A DNA stretch of 64,000 bases from Streptomyces collinus Tu 365 (GTDB lineage: Bacteria; Actinomycetota; Actinomycetes; Streptomycetales; Streptomycetaceae): assembly GCF_000444875.1 (NCBI RefSeq), contig NC_021985.1, forward strand, positions 2,551,535 to 2,615,534, given 5' to 3'. Shown here one piece after another: positions 10,119-19,384 of this stretch. Below the pieces are notes generated by a model, which did not search any database, was not told the DNA's origin, and was given only the letters and a program-made list of their open reading frames with translations. Every line of letters starts with the position of its first letter. The first letter of the stretch is position 1. The translations under genes were made by a program, and so were the position numbers.

Positions 10119-10844
10119 GTGGACGGCGTGCACGTCACGGCCGACGGGCTCGGACTCAAGGGGCCGCGGGGGTGGGCCTTCCGCGGCATCACCCTGGCGG
10201 CGGGGCCCGGTGCGCTGATCGCCATCGAGGGACCGTCCGGCTCCGGCCGGACGAGTCTGCTGCTCTCGCTCACCGGACGGATGAAGCCCACCGAAGGAGT
10301 CGCCGCGGTGGGCGAGTTCAAACTTCCCCGGCACATGGCGGCCGTGCGCCGGATCGGCGCCGTGGCCAACGTGGCCGGGGTCACCGACCTCGAACCGGCC
10401 CTGACCGTCGGGGAGCATCTGCGCGAGCGCGCCCTGATGCAGCGCAGGTTCGGCGGCTCCCTGCGCGAGCTGACGCGGCCGCGCGCGCAGCGCCGGCACG
10501 AGGCACGGCTGCGCGTCGACGCGGCCCTGGCCGCCGCCGGGCTCGACCCGGAGACGCTGCCCAAGGGCTCCCGGACGGCCGTACGGGACCTGGAACGCCC
10601 GCAGGAGCTGCGGCTGTCCCTCGCGCTCGCCCTGCTCGGCGCGCCCCGGCTGCTCGCCGTCGACGACGTCGACATGAAGCTGTCGGAAGGCGAACGCGCC
10701 GAGGTCTGGGAGCTGTTGCGCTCCCTCACGCGCGCGGGGGCGACGGTCGCGGCCGTGTGCCGCACCGCACCCGAGGACTGCGTCCGCGTCTCCACCACGG
10801 GAAAGGAGGCGGCCGATGCGCTCGCCGAGGCTCGCCGCGCTTGA
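10119..10844 (+). CDS. ABC-type ATP-binding protein with altered Walker A
   Basis: A 241-aa protein with the fold of an ABC ATPase: a first strand block, P-loop IEGPSGSGRTSLLLSLTG near residue 40, a Q-loop-like region, and Walker B LLAVDDVDMKL near residue 185. Two features are abnormal. The invariant Walker A lysine is Arg (GSGRT), and no LSGGQ signature is present where DLERPQELRLSLALALLG stands. It may bind nucleotide weakly or act as a regulatory subunit. GTG 10119 is the first codon after GGGGGC. The next gene starts 29 bp before its stop, so the pair is tightly coupled, and the YhgE/Pip membrane protein is the likely partner. Confidence 0.85.
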   Translation: MDGVHVTADGLGLKGPRGWAFRGITLAAGPGALIAIEGPSGSGRTSLLLSLTGRMKPTEGVAAVGEFKLPRHMAAVRRIGAVANVAGVTDLEPALTVGEHLRERALMQRRFGGSLRELTRPRAQRRHEARLRVDAALAAAGLDPETLPKGSRTAVRDLERPQELRLSLALALLGAPRLLAVDDVDMKLSEGERAEVWELLRSLTRAGATVAAVCRTAPEDCVRVSTTGKEAADALAEARRA

Positions 10845-12900
10845 GCTGAGGCGCTTCGGGCGGGGGAAGCTGCCGCGCGCCGCCATGGTCGCGCTGCTCG
10901 TGCTGCCCCTGCTCTACGGCGCCCTGTACCTGTGGTCCTTCTGGGATCCCTACGGCCGTCTCGACCGCATCCCGGTGGCCCTGGTGAACGACGACCGGGG
11001 CGCCACGGCGGGCGGGAAGAGGATCACGGCCGGCGACGACCTCGTGGACGGGCTGCGCGGGAGCCGGACCTTCGAGTGGCACCGGGTGAGCGACGCGGAG
11101 GCCCGGCGCGGCGTCGAGGACGGCACGTACTACCTGTCCTTGACGATGCCGTCGGACTTCAGCCGGCGGATCGCCTCCGGCTCGGGCGACTCGCCCGAGC
11201 CGGGCGCGCTGCGGGTGCGGACCAACGACGCGAACAACTACATCGTCGGGCAGATCTCCCGGTCGGTGTTCAGCGAGGTCCGCTCGGCCGCGTCCACCAA
11301 GGCCTCCCGCACCTTCCTGGACCGCATCTTCATCTCCTTCTCCTCCATCCACGACAAGACGGTGACCGCGGCCGAGGGCGCCGACCGCCTCAAGGGCGGC
11401 CTGGGAAAGGCGGAGAAGGGCTCCAAGGACCTCGCCGACGGCCTGCAGGACGCCAAGAGCGGCAGCGGGAAGCTCTCCACGGGCCTGACGAAGCTCACCA
11501 AGGGCGCGGGCGACCTGGAGGACGGCTCGCGGCGGGTCGCGGACGGCACGCAGAGCCTCGCCGACAACGTCAACGGCGTGTACGCCAAGGCCGGTCCGTT
11601 CCTCAAGGGCAACGAGAAGACCATCGGGGACACCGCGCGGCTGGTCGCCGACTCGGCCGGCGCGGTGCGCCGCAACCTCGCCGACCTGGTCAGGCTCGCC
11701 CCGGGCGCGGCCAGGGCCGCCCACGCCTCCTCGGCCGTCCTGGACGAGGTCTACAGGACGCGCTGCGAGAGCGCCGTCGTCCCGGACCCGGTCTGCCCCG
11801 ACCTGAAGAAGGCCAGGCAGGCGGCCGCCGACGTGGCCGAGGTCGCCGACGACCTCAACACCCTGATCGCCGACCAGGACGGCGACCTCAAGACCATGCG
11901 GGCCAACCTCGGCACGCTGCAGAAGCAGGCCCGGGCCCTGTCCGCCCGCGCACCGCACCTCTACGAGGACGTGGACGACGCCGTCCGCCGGATCAACAGG
12001 CTGAACGACGGGGCCGCCCGGGTCGCCGCGGGCGCCAAGAAGCTGCACGCCGGGCTCGGCACCGCCGAGACGGGCGCGGACAAGCTGGACCAGGGCATCG
12101 GCACGGCCGCCGCCGGCGCGCAGACGCTGAACGGCGGCATGTACAAGCTCGTCGACGGCTCCGGGAAGCTCTCCGGCGGTCTGCACGACGGCGCGAAGAA
12201 GATCCCCGACTACGACCGGCAGGACCGCGACAAGCGCACCGGCGTGATGGCCGACCCGGTCCAGCTCGCCTCGCACGACCTGCACAAGGCGGGCAACTAC
12301 GGCACCGGCTTCGCCCCGTACTTCATCCCGCTGTCCCTGTGGGTGGGCGCGATGGTGGCCTACATGCTGATCACACCGCTCAACCGGCGTGCCCTCGCGG
12401 CCGGTTCGCCGGCCTGGCGGATCGCGCTGGCCGGCTGGCTGCCGGTGGTCGCCGTCGGCGTGCTGCAGACGGCCGCCCTGATGGCCGTCCTGCACTGGGC
12501 GATCGGGCTGCGGATGGTCCGGGCGGCCGGGACGGTCGGCTTCCTGTTCCTCGTGGCGGCCTGCTTCGCGGCGCTCGTGCAGTGGCTGAACGCGCGCTTC
12601 GGCGCGGCCGGCCGGATCCTCGTGCTGGCCCTGCTGATGCTCCAGCTCACCTCGGCGGGCGGCACCTACCCGGTGCAGACCAGCCCCGGCTTCTTCAACG
12701 CCATCCACCCGTTCCTGCCGATGAGCTACGTCGTGGCGGCCCTGCGCCGGCTGATCACGGGCGGCGGGCTCGGCCCGGTGTGGCAGGCGTGCGCCGTGCT
12801 GTCCGCGTTCACCGCGGGCGCCCTGGCCCTCACCGCGCTCGCGGCCCGGCGCCGCCAGGTATGGACGCTGGACCGGCTGCACCCGGAGCTGAGCCTGTGA
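10816..12900 (+). CDS. YhgE/Pip-family membrane protein (ABC-2-like permease)
   Basis: A 694-aa membrane protein of the YhgE/Pip (phage infection protein) type. One N-terminal helix (about residues 22-42) is followed by the family block PVALVNDDRGAT, then by a very large extracytoplasmic domain built of heptad-like Gly/Ala/Leu repeats such as GADRLKGGLGKAEKGSKDLA and KLSTGLTKLTKGAGDLEDGS. Five or six helices close the protein (about residues 500-680). The topology matches ABC-2-type exporters such as those using a coupled ATPase. The upstream ATPase overlaps by 29 bp and a TetR regulator follows. Small-molecule or lipid export is inferred; the cargo is unknown. Confidence 0.93.
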   Translation: MRSPRLAALELRRFGRGKLPRAAMVALLVLPLLYGALYLWSFWDPYGRLDRIPVALVNDDRGATAGGKRITAGDDLVDGLRGSRTFEWHRVSDAEARRGVEDGTYYLSLTMPSDFSRRIASGSGDSPEPGALRVRTNDANNYIVGQISRSVFSEVRSAASTKASRTFLDRIFISFSSIHDKTVTAAEGADRLKGGLGKAEKGSKDLADGLQDAKSGSGKLSTGLTKLTKGAGDLEDGSRRVADGTQSLADNVNGVYAKAGPFLKGNEKTIGDTARLVADSAGAVRRNLADLVRLAPGAARAAHASSAVLDEVYRTRCESAVVPDPVCPDLKKARQAAADVAEVADDLNTLIADQDGDLKTMRANLGTLQKQARALSARAPHLYEDVDDAVRRINRLNDGAARVAAGAKKLHAGLGTAETGADKLDQGIGTAAAGAQTLNGGMYKLVDGSGKLSGGLHDGAKKIPDYDRQDRDKRTGVMADPVQLASHDLHKAGNYGTGFAPYFIPLSLWVGAMVAYMLITPLNRRALAAGSPAWRIALAGWLPVVAVGVLQTAALMAVLHWAIGLRMVRAAGTVGFLFLVAACFAALVQWLNARFGAAGRILVLALLMLQLTSAGGTYPVQTSPGFFNAIHPFLPMSYVVAALRRLITGGGLGPVWQACAVLSAFTAGALALTALAARRRQVWTLDRLHPELSL

Positions 12901-12947
12901 TCAGGGGGAAGTCCCCGCACGCGCGCGTACCTGTGACAATCAGGGCC

Positions 12948-13577
12948 ATGGAAAGCAGCAGCGCCACGACCGGCGGCGGCACCCGCCGCGAGGCCACCCG
13001 GCAGAAGCTCTACGAGGCGGCCGTCACGCTCATCGCCGAGCAGGGCTTCTCCGCCACCACGGTGGACGAGATCGCCGAGCGGGCCGGGGTCGCGAAGGGC
13101 ACGGTCTACTACAACTTCGCGAGCAAGTCGGTGCTCTTCGAGGAGTTGCTGCGGCACGGCGTGGGCCTGCTCACCGCCTCCCTGCGGGAGGCGGCCGAGC
13201 GGACCGCCGCCGAGGGCGGCGACAAGGTGGACGCGCTGGACGCGATGGTCCGCGCGGGTCTGGTCTTCATCGACCGCTACCCGGCCTTCACCCAGCTCTA
13301 CGTGGCCGAGCTGTGGCGCACCAACCGCGCCTGGCAGTCCACGCTGATGGTGGTGCGGCAGGAAGCCGTGGCCGTCGTGGAGGGGGTGCTGCGCGACGGT
13401 GTGGCGGCCGGGGAGTTCAGCGGGGAGATCGACGTCCAGCTCACCGCGGCCGCGCTGGTCGGCATGGTGCTGGTGGCCGCGCTGGACTGGAAGTCCTTCC
13501 AGCCGGAGCGCTCCCTGGACGACGTCCACGCCGCGCTGTCCCGGCTGCTCCAGGGACGGGTGAGCGGGAGGCGCTGA
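12948..13577 (+). CDS. TetR-family transcriptional regulator
   Basis: A 209-aa repressor-type protein. The N-terminal TetR helix-turn-helix is clear: LYEAAVTLIAEQGFSATTVD, then EIAERAGVAKGTVYYNFASK (about residues 20-65). The C-terminal ligand domain is all-helical. ATG 12948 is preferred to GTG 12933; a GACAAT hexamer ends 7 nt before the ATG and no ribosome-binding site is seen, so it may also have its own leaderless transcript in addition to read-through from the Pip gene 47 bp upstream. It probably binds the 10069-10094 palindrome, and export-substrate sensing is the usual arrangement. A strong terminator follows directly. Confidence 0.95.
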   Translation: MESSSATTGGGTRREATRQKLYEAAVTLIAEQGFSATTVDEIAERAGVAKGTVYYNFASKSVLFEELLRHGVGLLTASLREAAERTAAEGGDKVDALDAMVRAGLVFIDRYPAFTQLYVAELWRTNRAWQSTLMVVRQEAVAVVEGVLRDGVAAGEFSGEIDVQLTAAALVGMVLVAALDWKSFQPERSLDDVHAALSRLLQGRVSGRR

Positions 13578-13610
13578 GGGGCGCCGGTCCGCCACCGGAC
13601 CGGCGCCCCT
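13577..13610 (+). terminator. Terminator of the ABC/Pip/TetR operon
   Basis: A 15-bp perfect stem begins at the last base of the tetR stop codon: the arm GGGGCGCCGGTCCG (13578-13591) pairs with its complement (13596-13609) around the loop CCAC, and the flanking A/T pair adds one more base pair. Confidence 0.88.
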
Positions 13611-13900
13611 GCGTGCCCCCGCTTCCCCCGCTTCCCCGTTCCCCCGTGGTGGTCCGCCGCGGGTCCCCCGTGTCTCGCTTCCGCCGACGGATCGGCGGAA
13701 GGAGCGGCGAGGGCGCGGGCGCCGTTCCGCCGCCCCGTGTCGGCGGTGCCGGGCCGCGCTCCCTGCCGTGCCTCCACTCTCCCGTCCGCCCGGGGCCCGG
13801 CCCATCCGCGCGCGTACTCATCCGGGCGTCTGAGTACCCGTACTCACCTCCGTGCGCGAAGGCCCACGACGGCGGCCGCCGCCTCGCTACCATCGCTGTC
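13611..13900 (+). other. Regulatory spacer before the DUF4126 gene
   Basis: Together with the terminator this spacer is 323 bp and has no gene that I can support. It holds a MacR-type palindrome (13831-13846), an extra half-site GTACTCA at 13814-13820, and a TACCAT hexamer at 13888-13893, which ends 7 nt before the GTG start at 13901. The first 200 bp show only C-rich sequence. Confidence 0.6.
13831..13846. promoter_or_regulatory. MacR-type binding site upstream of the DUF4126 gene
   Basis: TGAGTACCCGTACTCA is a perfect 16-bp palindrome identical to the consensus TGAGTAC-NN-GTACTCA, which I recall as reported for the S. coelicolor response regulator MacR. The macRS pair itself is at 32683-34613. 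The site is centred about 60 bp upstream of the predicted transcription start at 13901, a position typical of activation. Binding in this strain is inferred. Confidence 0.8.
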
Positions 13901-14530
13901 GTGTCGGTACTCCCCCTGGTCTTCACCAGCGGCTGGGCCAGCGGCGTCAACGCCTACGCGGTGGTGCTGCTGCTCGGCCTCCTCGGCGCGGCGGGCGTGA
14001 GCGACGACGTCCCGCAGACGCTCCAGCGGCCCGAGGTCCTGATCGTGGCCGCCGTGCTGTTCCTGTGCGAGGCGGTCGCCGACAAGATCCCGTACGTCGA
14101 CTCGGCGTGGGACGCGGTGCACACGGTGGTCCGGCCGCTCGCGGGCGCCTGGGTCGGGGCGCTGCTCGCCGGGCACGGCGGCTCGCTGCCCGACGCGGCG
14201 GCCGCGCTGATCGGCGGTTCGACCGCGCTGGCCAGCCACGGCGTGAAGGCCGGGACCCGGATGGCGGTCAACACCTCGCCGGAGCCGTTCAGCAACATCG
14301 TTCTGAGCCTCGCCGAGGATCTCGGCGTGGCCGGGATCGTCTCGTTCGCGCTCTTCCATCCGGTGGCGGCGGCCTGCGTCGCGGGCGTGCTGCTGGTCTG
14401 CGGCATCGTGGTGCTGGTGTTCCTCGTCTCCCGCGTCCGGCGCTTCCTGCGGCGCCGGGCCGAGCGGCGGCGGGAGCGGCGGGCGGCCGCGCCGCTGCCG
14501 TGGCCGCCGGTGTCCGGACCGCCGGGCTGA
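13901..14530 (+). CDS. DUF4126 membrane protein
   Basis: A 209-aa integral membrane protein. The DUF4126 start LPLVFTSGWASGVNAYAVVL is clear, followed by a hydrophilic loop with RPEVLIVAAVLFLCEAVADK and the family's HTVVRPLAGAW stretch. There are five or six membrane helices in all, then a short very basic C-terminus (RRFLRRRAERRRERR). No enzymatic function is known for the family. GTG 13901 is exactly 7 nt after TACCAT, so the mRNA is probably leaderless; no ribosome-binding site is present. The MacR box at 13831 suggests control by the MacRS two-component system, fitting reports that MacR controls genes for membrane proteins linked to development. Confidence 0.9.
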   Translation: MSVLPLVFTSGWASGVNAYAVVLLLGLLGAAGVSDDVPQTLQRPEVLIVAAVLFLCEAVADKIPYVDSAWDAVHTVVRPLAGAWVGALLAGHGGSLPDAAAALIGGSTALASHGVKAGTRMAVNTSPEPFSNIVLSLAEDLGVAGIVSFALFHPVAAACVAGVLLVCGIVVLVFLVSRVRRFLRRRAERRRERRAAAPLPWPPVSGPPG

Positions 14531-14538
14531 GCACGCCG

Positions 14539-14558
14539 GTGCCGCCCGCGGGCGGCAC
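14539..14558. terminator. Short palindrome after the DUF4126 gene
   Basis: GTGCCGCCC and GGGCGGCAC (14539-14547 and 14550-14558) pair around GC, 8 bp after the DUF4126 stop. It could terminate that transcript, but it is short and also lies directly upstream of the next gene's promoter hexamer. Confidence 0.45.
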
Positions 14559-14587
14559 GGTCGGTGGCGGTCGATAAAGTCGCGGTC

Positions 14588-16114
14588 ATGGCACGGATTG
14601 CGGTGATCGGCGCCGGGATGGGCGCGATGGCGGCCGCCGCCCGGCTGGCCGTCGCGGGCCACCGGGTGGCGGTGTACGAGCGGACGGAGACGTACGGCGG
14701 CGCGGTGCGCCGCTTCGAACGGGACGGGTTCGCCTTCGACACCGGCCCCGGGCTGCTCACCCTGCCCGCCGTCTACCGCGACCTGTTCGTCAAGACCGGC
14801 AAGGAGTCCCTGGAGGACCTGGTCGAGCTGGTCCAGGTGGACCCGGCCGCACGGCACGTCTTCGCGGACGGCACCGCGGTGCCGCTGCCGAACGCCTCCC
14901 GCGCGGGCGTCGTCGCGGCCCTCGACGAGGCGCTGGGGGCGGGGGCCGGTCAGCGCTGGGGCGACTTCCTGGTGCGCGCCCGGGAGGCGTGGGACCGCAC
15001 CCGGCGGCCGCTGCTGGAGGAGCCCCTGTGGCCCGACTGGCGGGTGCTGGGCGAGCGGGAACCGTACCCGGCCGTGCCGCACAAGCGGCTGCTGCGCACG
15101 CGGCGGGCGGGCACGCTCGCCGAGATCGGCGCCTGGGAGCTGCGCGACGACCGGCTGGCGGCCCTCCTGGAGAGCCACGCGCTCGCGTACGGCCTCGATC
15201 CCCGCACCGCCCCGGCGAGCGCGGCCGTGCTGCCGTACATGGAGCACGCCTTCGGCACCTGGTACGTGCGCGGTGGCGTCCGGGAGCTGGCGCGCGCGGT
15301 GCACGAGCGGTGCGTGCGGCGGCGGGTGGAGTTCGTCTTCGGCGCCGAGGTGACCGGGATCCTGGCCGGGGACGGCTGGGCGGCGGGCGTGGAGCTGGCC
15401 GACGGCACGGTGGCCGAGGCGGACTTCGTGGTGGCCGGTGTCGCCCCGGAGGTCCTCGGCCGGCTGGTCACGGGAGCGGTGGTGCGCGGGGACGGCGAGG
15501 TCGCGCCGCAGGGCGGCACGCCGAGCCGGCTGACGGTGCTGCTGGCCCTGCGCGGCGAGCGGCCCCCGGGCACGCCCCACCGGACCGTGGTGCACGCGGA
15601 GGACCGGGAGGCCGAGCTGGACCTGGTCTTCGGCGGCCCGGGGAGCGCGGCGGACCGCCCGGCCCGGCCCACCGTCACCGTGCTGCGCCCCGGCGATCCG
15701 GCGCTGGTCCCGGACGCCTCCCACGAGGCGGTCGTCCTGACCTCGACGGTTCCCGCGGGTCTAGGGCAGGAGGGCTCCACCGGCAGCGAGGCCCTCGACA
15801 GGTACGCGCGGGACATGGTCACCGTGGCCGAGCGTGCAGTGCCCGGGCTGCGGGACCGCGTCCTGTGGACGCGGGTGCGCCCGCCGGCCTCCGTCGAGGA
15901 GGTCACGGGCGCGGCGGGCGGTGCGCTGCCCGCCCCGGCGCTCGCGGCCGCCGGCGGCCGTCTGCTGCACCCCGGCAACAGCACCGGGCTGCCCGGTCTG
16001 TACACGGTCGGCGGCTGGTCGCACCCGGGCGGCGGGCTGGCGCACGCCGGGATGTCCGGCGCGCTGGTGGCCGGGCTGATCGTGGAGGGACCGGACTTCC
16101 GGGGCTCGCAGTGA
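14588..16114 (+). CDS. Phytoene desaturase-like FAD-dependent oxidoreductase
   Basis: A 508-aa flavoprotein of the CrtI/carotenoid oxidoreductase superfamily. The N-terminal dinucleotide fold is MARIAVIGAGMGAMAAAARL, followed by YERTETYGGAVRRF and GFAFDTGPGLLTLPAVYRDL, which are the conserved FAD and substrate-entry blocks. The C-terminus has GLPGLYTVGGWSHPGGGLAH, where CrtI enzymes carry the FAD-contacting G-TxPG-G motif. No other carotenoid gene (crtB, crtE) is nearby, so the substrate is unknown and may not be a carotenoid. ATG 14588 is preferred: TAAAGT (14575-14580) ends 7 nt before it, suggesting leaderless transcription, and it begins directly with the Rossmann strand. Confidence 0.9.
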   Translation: MARIAVIGAGMGAMAAAARLAVAGHRVAVYERTETYGGAVRRFERDGFAFDTGPGLLTLPAVYRDLFVKTGKESLEDLVELVQVDPAARHVFADGTAVPLPNASRAGVVAALDEALGAGAGQRWGDFLVRAREAWDRTRRPLLEEPLWPDWRVLGEREPYPAVPHKRLLRTRRAGTLAEIGAWELRDDRLAALLESHALAYGLDPRTAPASAAVLPYMEHAFGTWYVRGGVRELARAVHERCVRRRVEFVFGAEVTGILAGDGWAAGVELADGTVAEADFVVAGVAPEVLGRLVTGAVVRGDGEVAPQGGTPSRLTVLLALRGERPPGTPHRTVVHAEDREAELDLVFGGPGSAADRPARPTVTVLRPGDPALVPDASHEAVVLTSTVPAGLGQEGSTGSEALDRYARDMVTVAERAVPGLRDRVLWTRVRPPASVEEVTGAAGGALPAPALAAAGGRLLHPGNSTGLPGLYTVGGWSHPGGGLAHAGMSGALVAGLIVEGPDFRGSQ

Positions 16115-16139
16115 CCGGGGAGCGGGCCCCGGGCGCGGG

Positions 16140-17048
16140 TCAGAAGCGGTACTGCTCGTCGTACCCGGCGCCCGGGCGCTGCTCGTCGCCCTGGTAGGGG
16201 TAGTGCTGCTCCTGCGGGAGTTCGCCGCCGTAGGTCTCGTCGCTGCGCTGCTGCGGGACCCAGACCCCGCCGGCCGGGGTCTCGCCGTAGCCGCCGGTGG
16301 TGTACCCGTCCTGGCCGTAGCCCTGCTGGCCGTACTGCTGCTCGTAGCCGGTGCCGTACGAGGCGCCGCCGTAGGACTGGGTGCCGATGTAGGGGTCGGA
16401 GTAGTTGGCGTACCCCTGCTGGCCGTTGTTGTCGTAGCCGTAGCCCTGCTGGGCGTAGCCCGAGTAGTCGTAGGCGTAGGTCTGGTCGGCGCCCTGCTGC
16501 TGGGCGGCGCCCGCGTAGGCGCCCTCGCCGTAGACGCCGTAGGAGCCGGTGTCCTCGGGCATCGGCTGCGGGGCGTAGACGGCGGTGCTCTCGGCGGCCG
16601 TCTGCTCGGGCCGGCCGGCCGGGGTGAACACGTCGTCGCGGTCGTCGTCGCCGTAGGCGAGGTCGTGGCCCAGGTCGGCGTCCCGGTCGTCCCCGGTGTC
16701 GGCGGCCTCCAGGCCGGAGACCTCCAGGGCCGGTTCCTGCCGGTCGCCCCTGCCGCGCCGGCGCTTGCTGCCGGTGCCCTCGGCCTCGGCCTCGGGGCGC
16801 TTGACGGCCCAGCCGGAGGCGAAGCCGCGGCGGAAGGACAGCGTGACGTAGGTCTGGCCGATCGCGAACGCGACGGCACCGGCGCCGATGACGAGCACCG
16901 ACGGCATCAGCACGCCGACGACGACGCCGAGGAAGCCCGCGAAGGCGAGCAGCCGCCAGCGCAGCCTCGCCTTGTACTGCAGCAGCACCTCGCCCAGCAA
17001 CCACAGTGCGACGACACCGAACGCGATGTAGAGGACCGTCCAGCCCAT
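16140..17048 (-). CDS. Membrane protein with Tyr/Gly/Gln-rich tail
   Basis: A 302-aa protein. The first 80 residues hold three hydrophobic helices (MGWTVLYIAFGVVALWLLGE, a second around residues 32-50, a third around 52-66). Then a charged linker with KRRRGRGDRQ and acidic stretches leads to about 150 residues of low complexity rich in Tyr, Gly and Gln, with units such as YAQQGYGYDNNGQQGYANYS. I know no enzymatic domain of this kind; conserved Streptomyces orthologues are called membrane proteins only. The start at ATG 17048 fits the hydrophobic N-terminus. It lies 56 bp after metF on the same strand and could be read from it. The tail could mediate self-association; that is speculation. Confidence 0.85.
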   Translation of the reverse strand: MGWTVLYIAFGVVALWLLGEVLLQYKARLRWRLLAFAGFLGVVVGVLMPSVLVIGAGAVAFAIGQTYVTLSFRRGFASGWAVKRPEAEAEGTGSKRRRGRGDRQEPALEVSGLEAADTGDDRDADLGHDLAYGDDDRDDVFTPAGRPEQTAAESTAVYAPQPMPEDTGSYGVYGEGAYAGAAQQQGADQTYAYDYSGYAQQGYGYDNNGQQGYANYSDPYIGTQSYGGASYGTGYEQQYGQQGYGQDGYTTGGYGETPAGGVWVPQQRSDETYGGELPQEQHYPYQGDEQRPGAGYDEQYRF

Positions 17049-17104
17049 GTACGCCCCTCTCCCAGTGGCCGCTACGCAGTGTGTCGTACCGCGGTGCGGC
17101 CGGT

Positions 17105-18037
<933 letters not shown>

Positions 18038-18147
18038 TTAGCCAGGGGTGGGCGGCACCCCAACCGAATGGGGGAAATTTGCCCGGATTGCCGGTTCCCT
18101 GTCCACCCCTTGGACAAAAACGTGGACAGAGCCCCGGCGGGCGGCCG

Positions 18148-18798
18148 TCAGCCGGCCTGCCGCAGCCGCGCGGCGAACTCCGCCGCGGCGGCTCCCGGGT
18201 CGTCGGCCTCGGTGATCGCGCGGACCACGACCACCCGCCGGGCGCCCGCGTCCAGCACCTCGTCCAGGTTGCCGAGGTCGATGCCGCCGATGGCGAACCA
18301 GGGGCGGTCGGTGCCCAGGCCGGCGGTGTACCGGACCAGGTCGAGGCCGGGGGCGTGCCGGCCCGGCTTGGTGGGGGTGGGCCAGCAGGGCCCGGTGCAG
18401 AAGTAGTCCACGCCCTCCTGGACGGCGGCCGCGGCGGCCTCGGACTCGGCGTGCGTCGAGCGGCCGATCAGGACGTCGGGGCCGAGGATCGCGCGGGCCG
18501 CGGGGACCGGGAGGTCGCCCTGGCCGAGGTGGAGCACGTCCGCGCCGGCGGCGTGGGCGACGTCGGCCCGGTCGTTGACCGCGAGCAGCCTGCCGTGCCG
18601 GGCGCAGGCGTCGGCGAACACCTCCAGGAGCTCCAGCTCCCGGCCCGCCTCCATGCCCTTGTCGCGCAGCTGCACGACGTCGACACCGCCGGCCAGGACC
18701 GCGTCCAGGAACGCGGCGAGGTCGCCCTGCCGTTCCCGGGCGTCGGTGCAGAGGTAGAGGCGGGCGTCGGCGAGCTCGGCGCGGGCGGCGTCGGACAT
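18148..18798 (-). CDS. thiE: Thiamine-phosphate synthase
   Basis: Joins HMP pyrophosphate and thiazole phosphate to give thiamine phosphate. The 216-aa TIM-barrel protein has the family blocks [68 protein letters not shown] and [14 protein letters not shown] 18798 is chosen because GGGGGA lies about 9 nt upstream and the family N-terminus begins there; a longer form from 18843 is open but lacks such support. It is on the opposite strand from thiOSG, 2.4 kb away, and no TPP riboswitch is visible in front of it, so the two loci may not be co-regulated. Confidence 0.96.
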   Translation of the reverse strand: MSDAARAELADARLYLCTDARERQGDLAAFLDAVLAGGVDVVQLRDKGMEAGRELELLEVFADACARHGRLLAVNDRADVAHAAGADVLHLGQGDLPVPAARAILGPDVLIGRSTHAESEAAAAAVQEGVDYFCTGPCWPTPTKPGRHAPGLDLVRYTAGLGTDRPWFAIGGIDLGNLDEVLDAGARRVVVVRAITEADDPGAAAAEFAARLRQAG

Positions 18799-18898
18799 GG
18801 GCGGGTCCCCCCGTGATCGGTGCCCGTGGGTGTCCATGGGCATGCGAGCGGGTGGCGTACGGGCCGTGCCCGGTACGCCACCCGGAATGAGGTGCGGA

Positions 18899-19264
18899 TC
18901 AGACGGCGAGCGCCTGGGCGCGGCGCTTCACCTCCGTGCCGCGATTCTCGCTCAGGGCCTGCGCCGGCGTGCCGGGCAGGGTGGGGTCGGGGGTGAAGAG
19001 CCACTCGATCATCTCTTCGTCCGTGAAGCCGTCGTCCCGCAGGAGCGTCAGGGTGCCGGTCAGGCCCTTGACGACCTTGTCCCCGTCGATGAAGGCGGCG
19101 GGGACGTGCAGCGCCCGGTTCTCACCACGGCGTACGGCGATGAGCTGGCCCTCCTTGACCAGCTGCCGCACACGCGTCACCTCGACACCGAACTGTTCGG
19201 CGATGTCGGGGAGGGTGAGCCAGGCGGGGACGAGAGCATCGATCTTTGCGTCAATCTCGGTCAC
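18899..19264 (-). CDS. Rv2175c-family DNA-binding protein
   Basis: A 121-aa winged-helix DNA-binding protein. The N-terminal half has [20 protein letters not shown], a helix-turn-helix of the excisionase/MerR-like type, then [20 protein letters not shown]. The C-terminal half has [20 protein letters not shown], conserved in the family. In M. tuberculosis, Rv2175c lies beside and is phosphorylated by the PASTA kinase PknL; here a PASTA kinase is 4.2 kb away, separated by thiamine genes. GTG 19264 is exactly 7 nt downstream of TAGGCT on its own strand, indicating a leaderless mRNA. Regulatory targets are unknown. Confidence 0.92.
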   Translation of the reverse strand: MTEIDAKIDALVPAWLTLPDIAEQFGVEVTRVRQLVKEGQLIAVRRGENRALHVPAAFIDGDKVVKGLTGTLTLLRDDGFTDEEMIEWLFTPDPTLPGTPAQALSENRGTEVKRRAQALAV

Positions 19265-19384
19265 GGTAACCAGCCTAGGCGCTCCGCCGGTCCGGCCGCG
19301 ATGTGGCGTGGTGCGTCCGCGGGCGTCGCGCGGGCGCCGTCGTGGCCGGTGGCGCCGTCCCCGTGCCCGCTCGCGGGGCGCCGG

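Noticed and set aside
10726..12882. Minus-strand open frame of over 700 codons opposite the YhgE/Pip gene
   Set aside because: Shadow of the plus-strand gene; composition is low-complexity and there is no start context. The plus frame has the Pip motifs.
14588..16114. Carotenoid gene cluster around the CrtI-like gene
   Set aside because: No phytoene synthase, prenyl synthase or cyclase gene is near; only the single desaturase-like frame is present.
16170..16560. CRISPR-like repetition in a region with recurring GTAG/CTGCTG units
   Set aside because: Repeats are irregular, 3-fold in period and in frame; they encode the Tyr/Gly/Gln-rich tail of the membrane protein.
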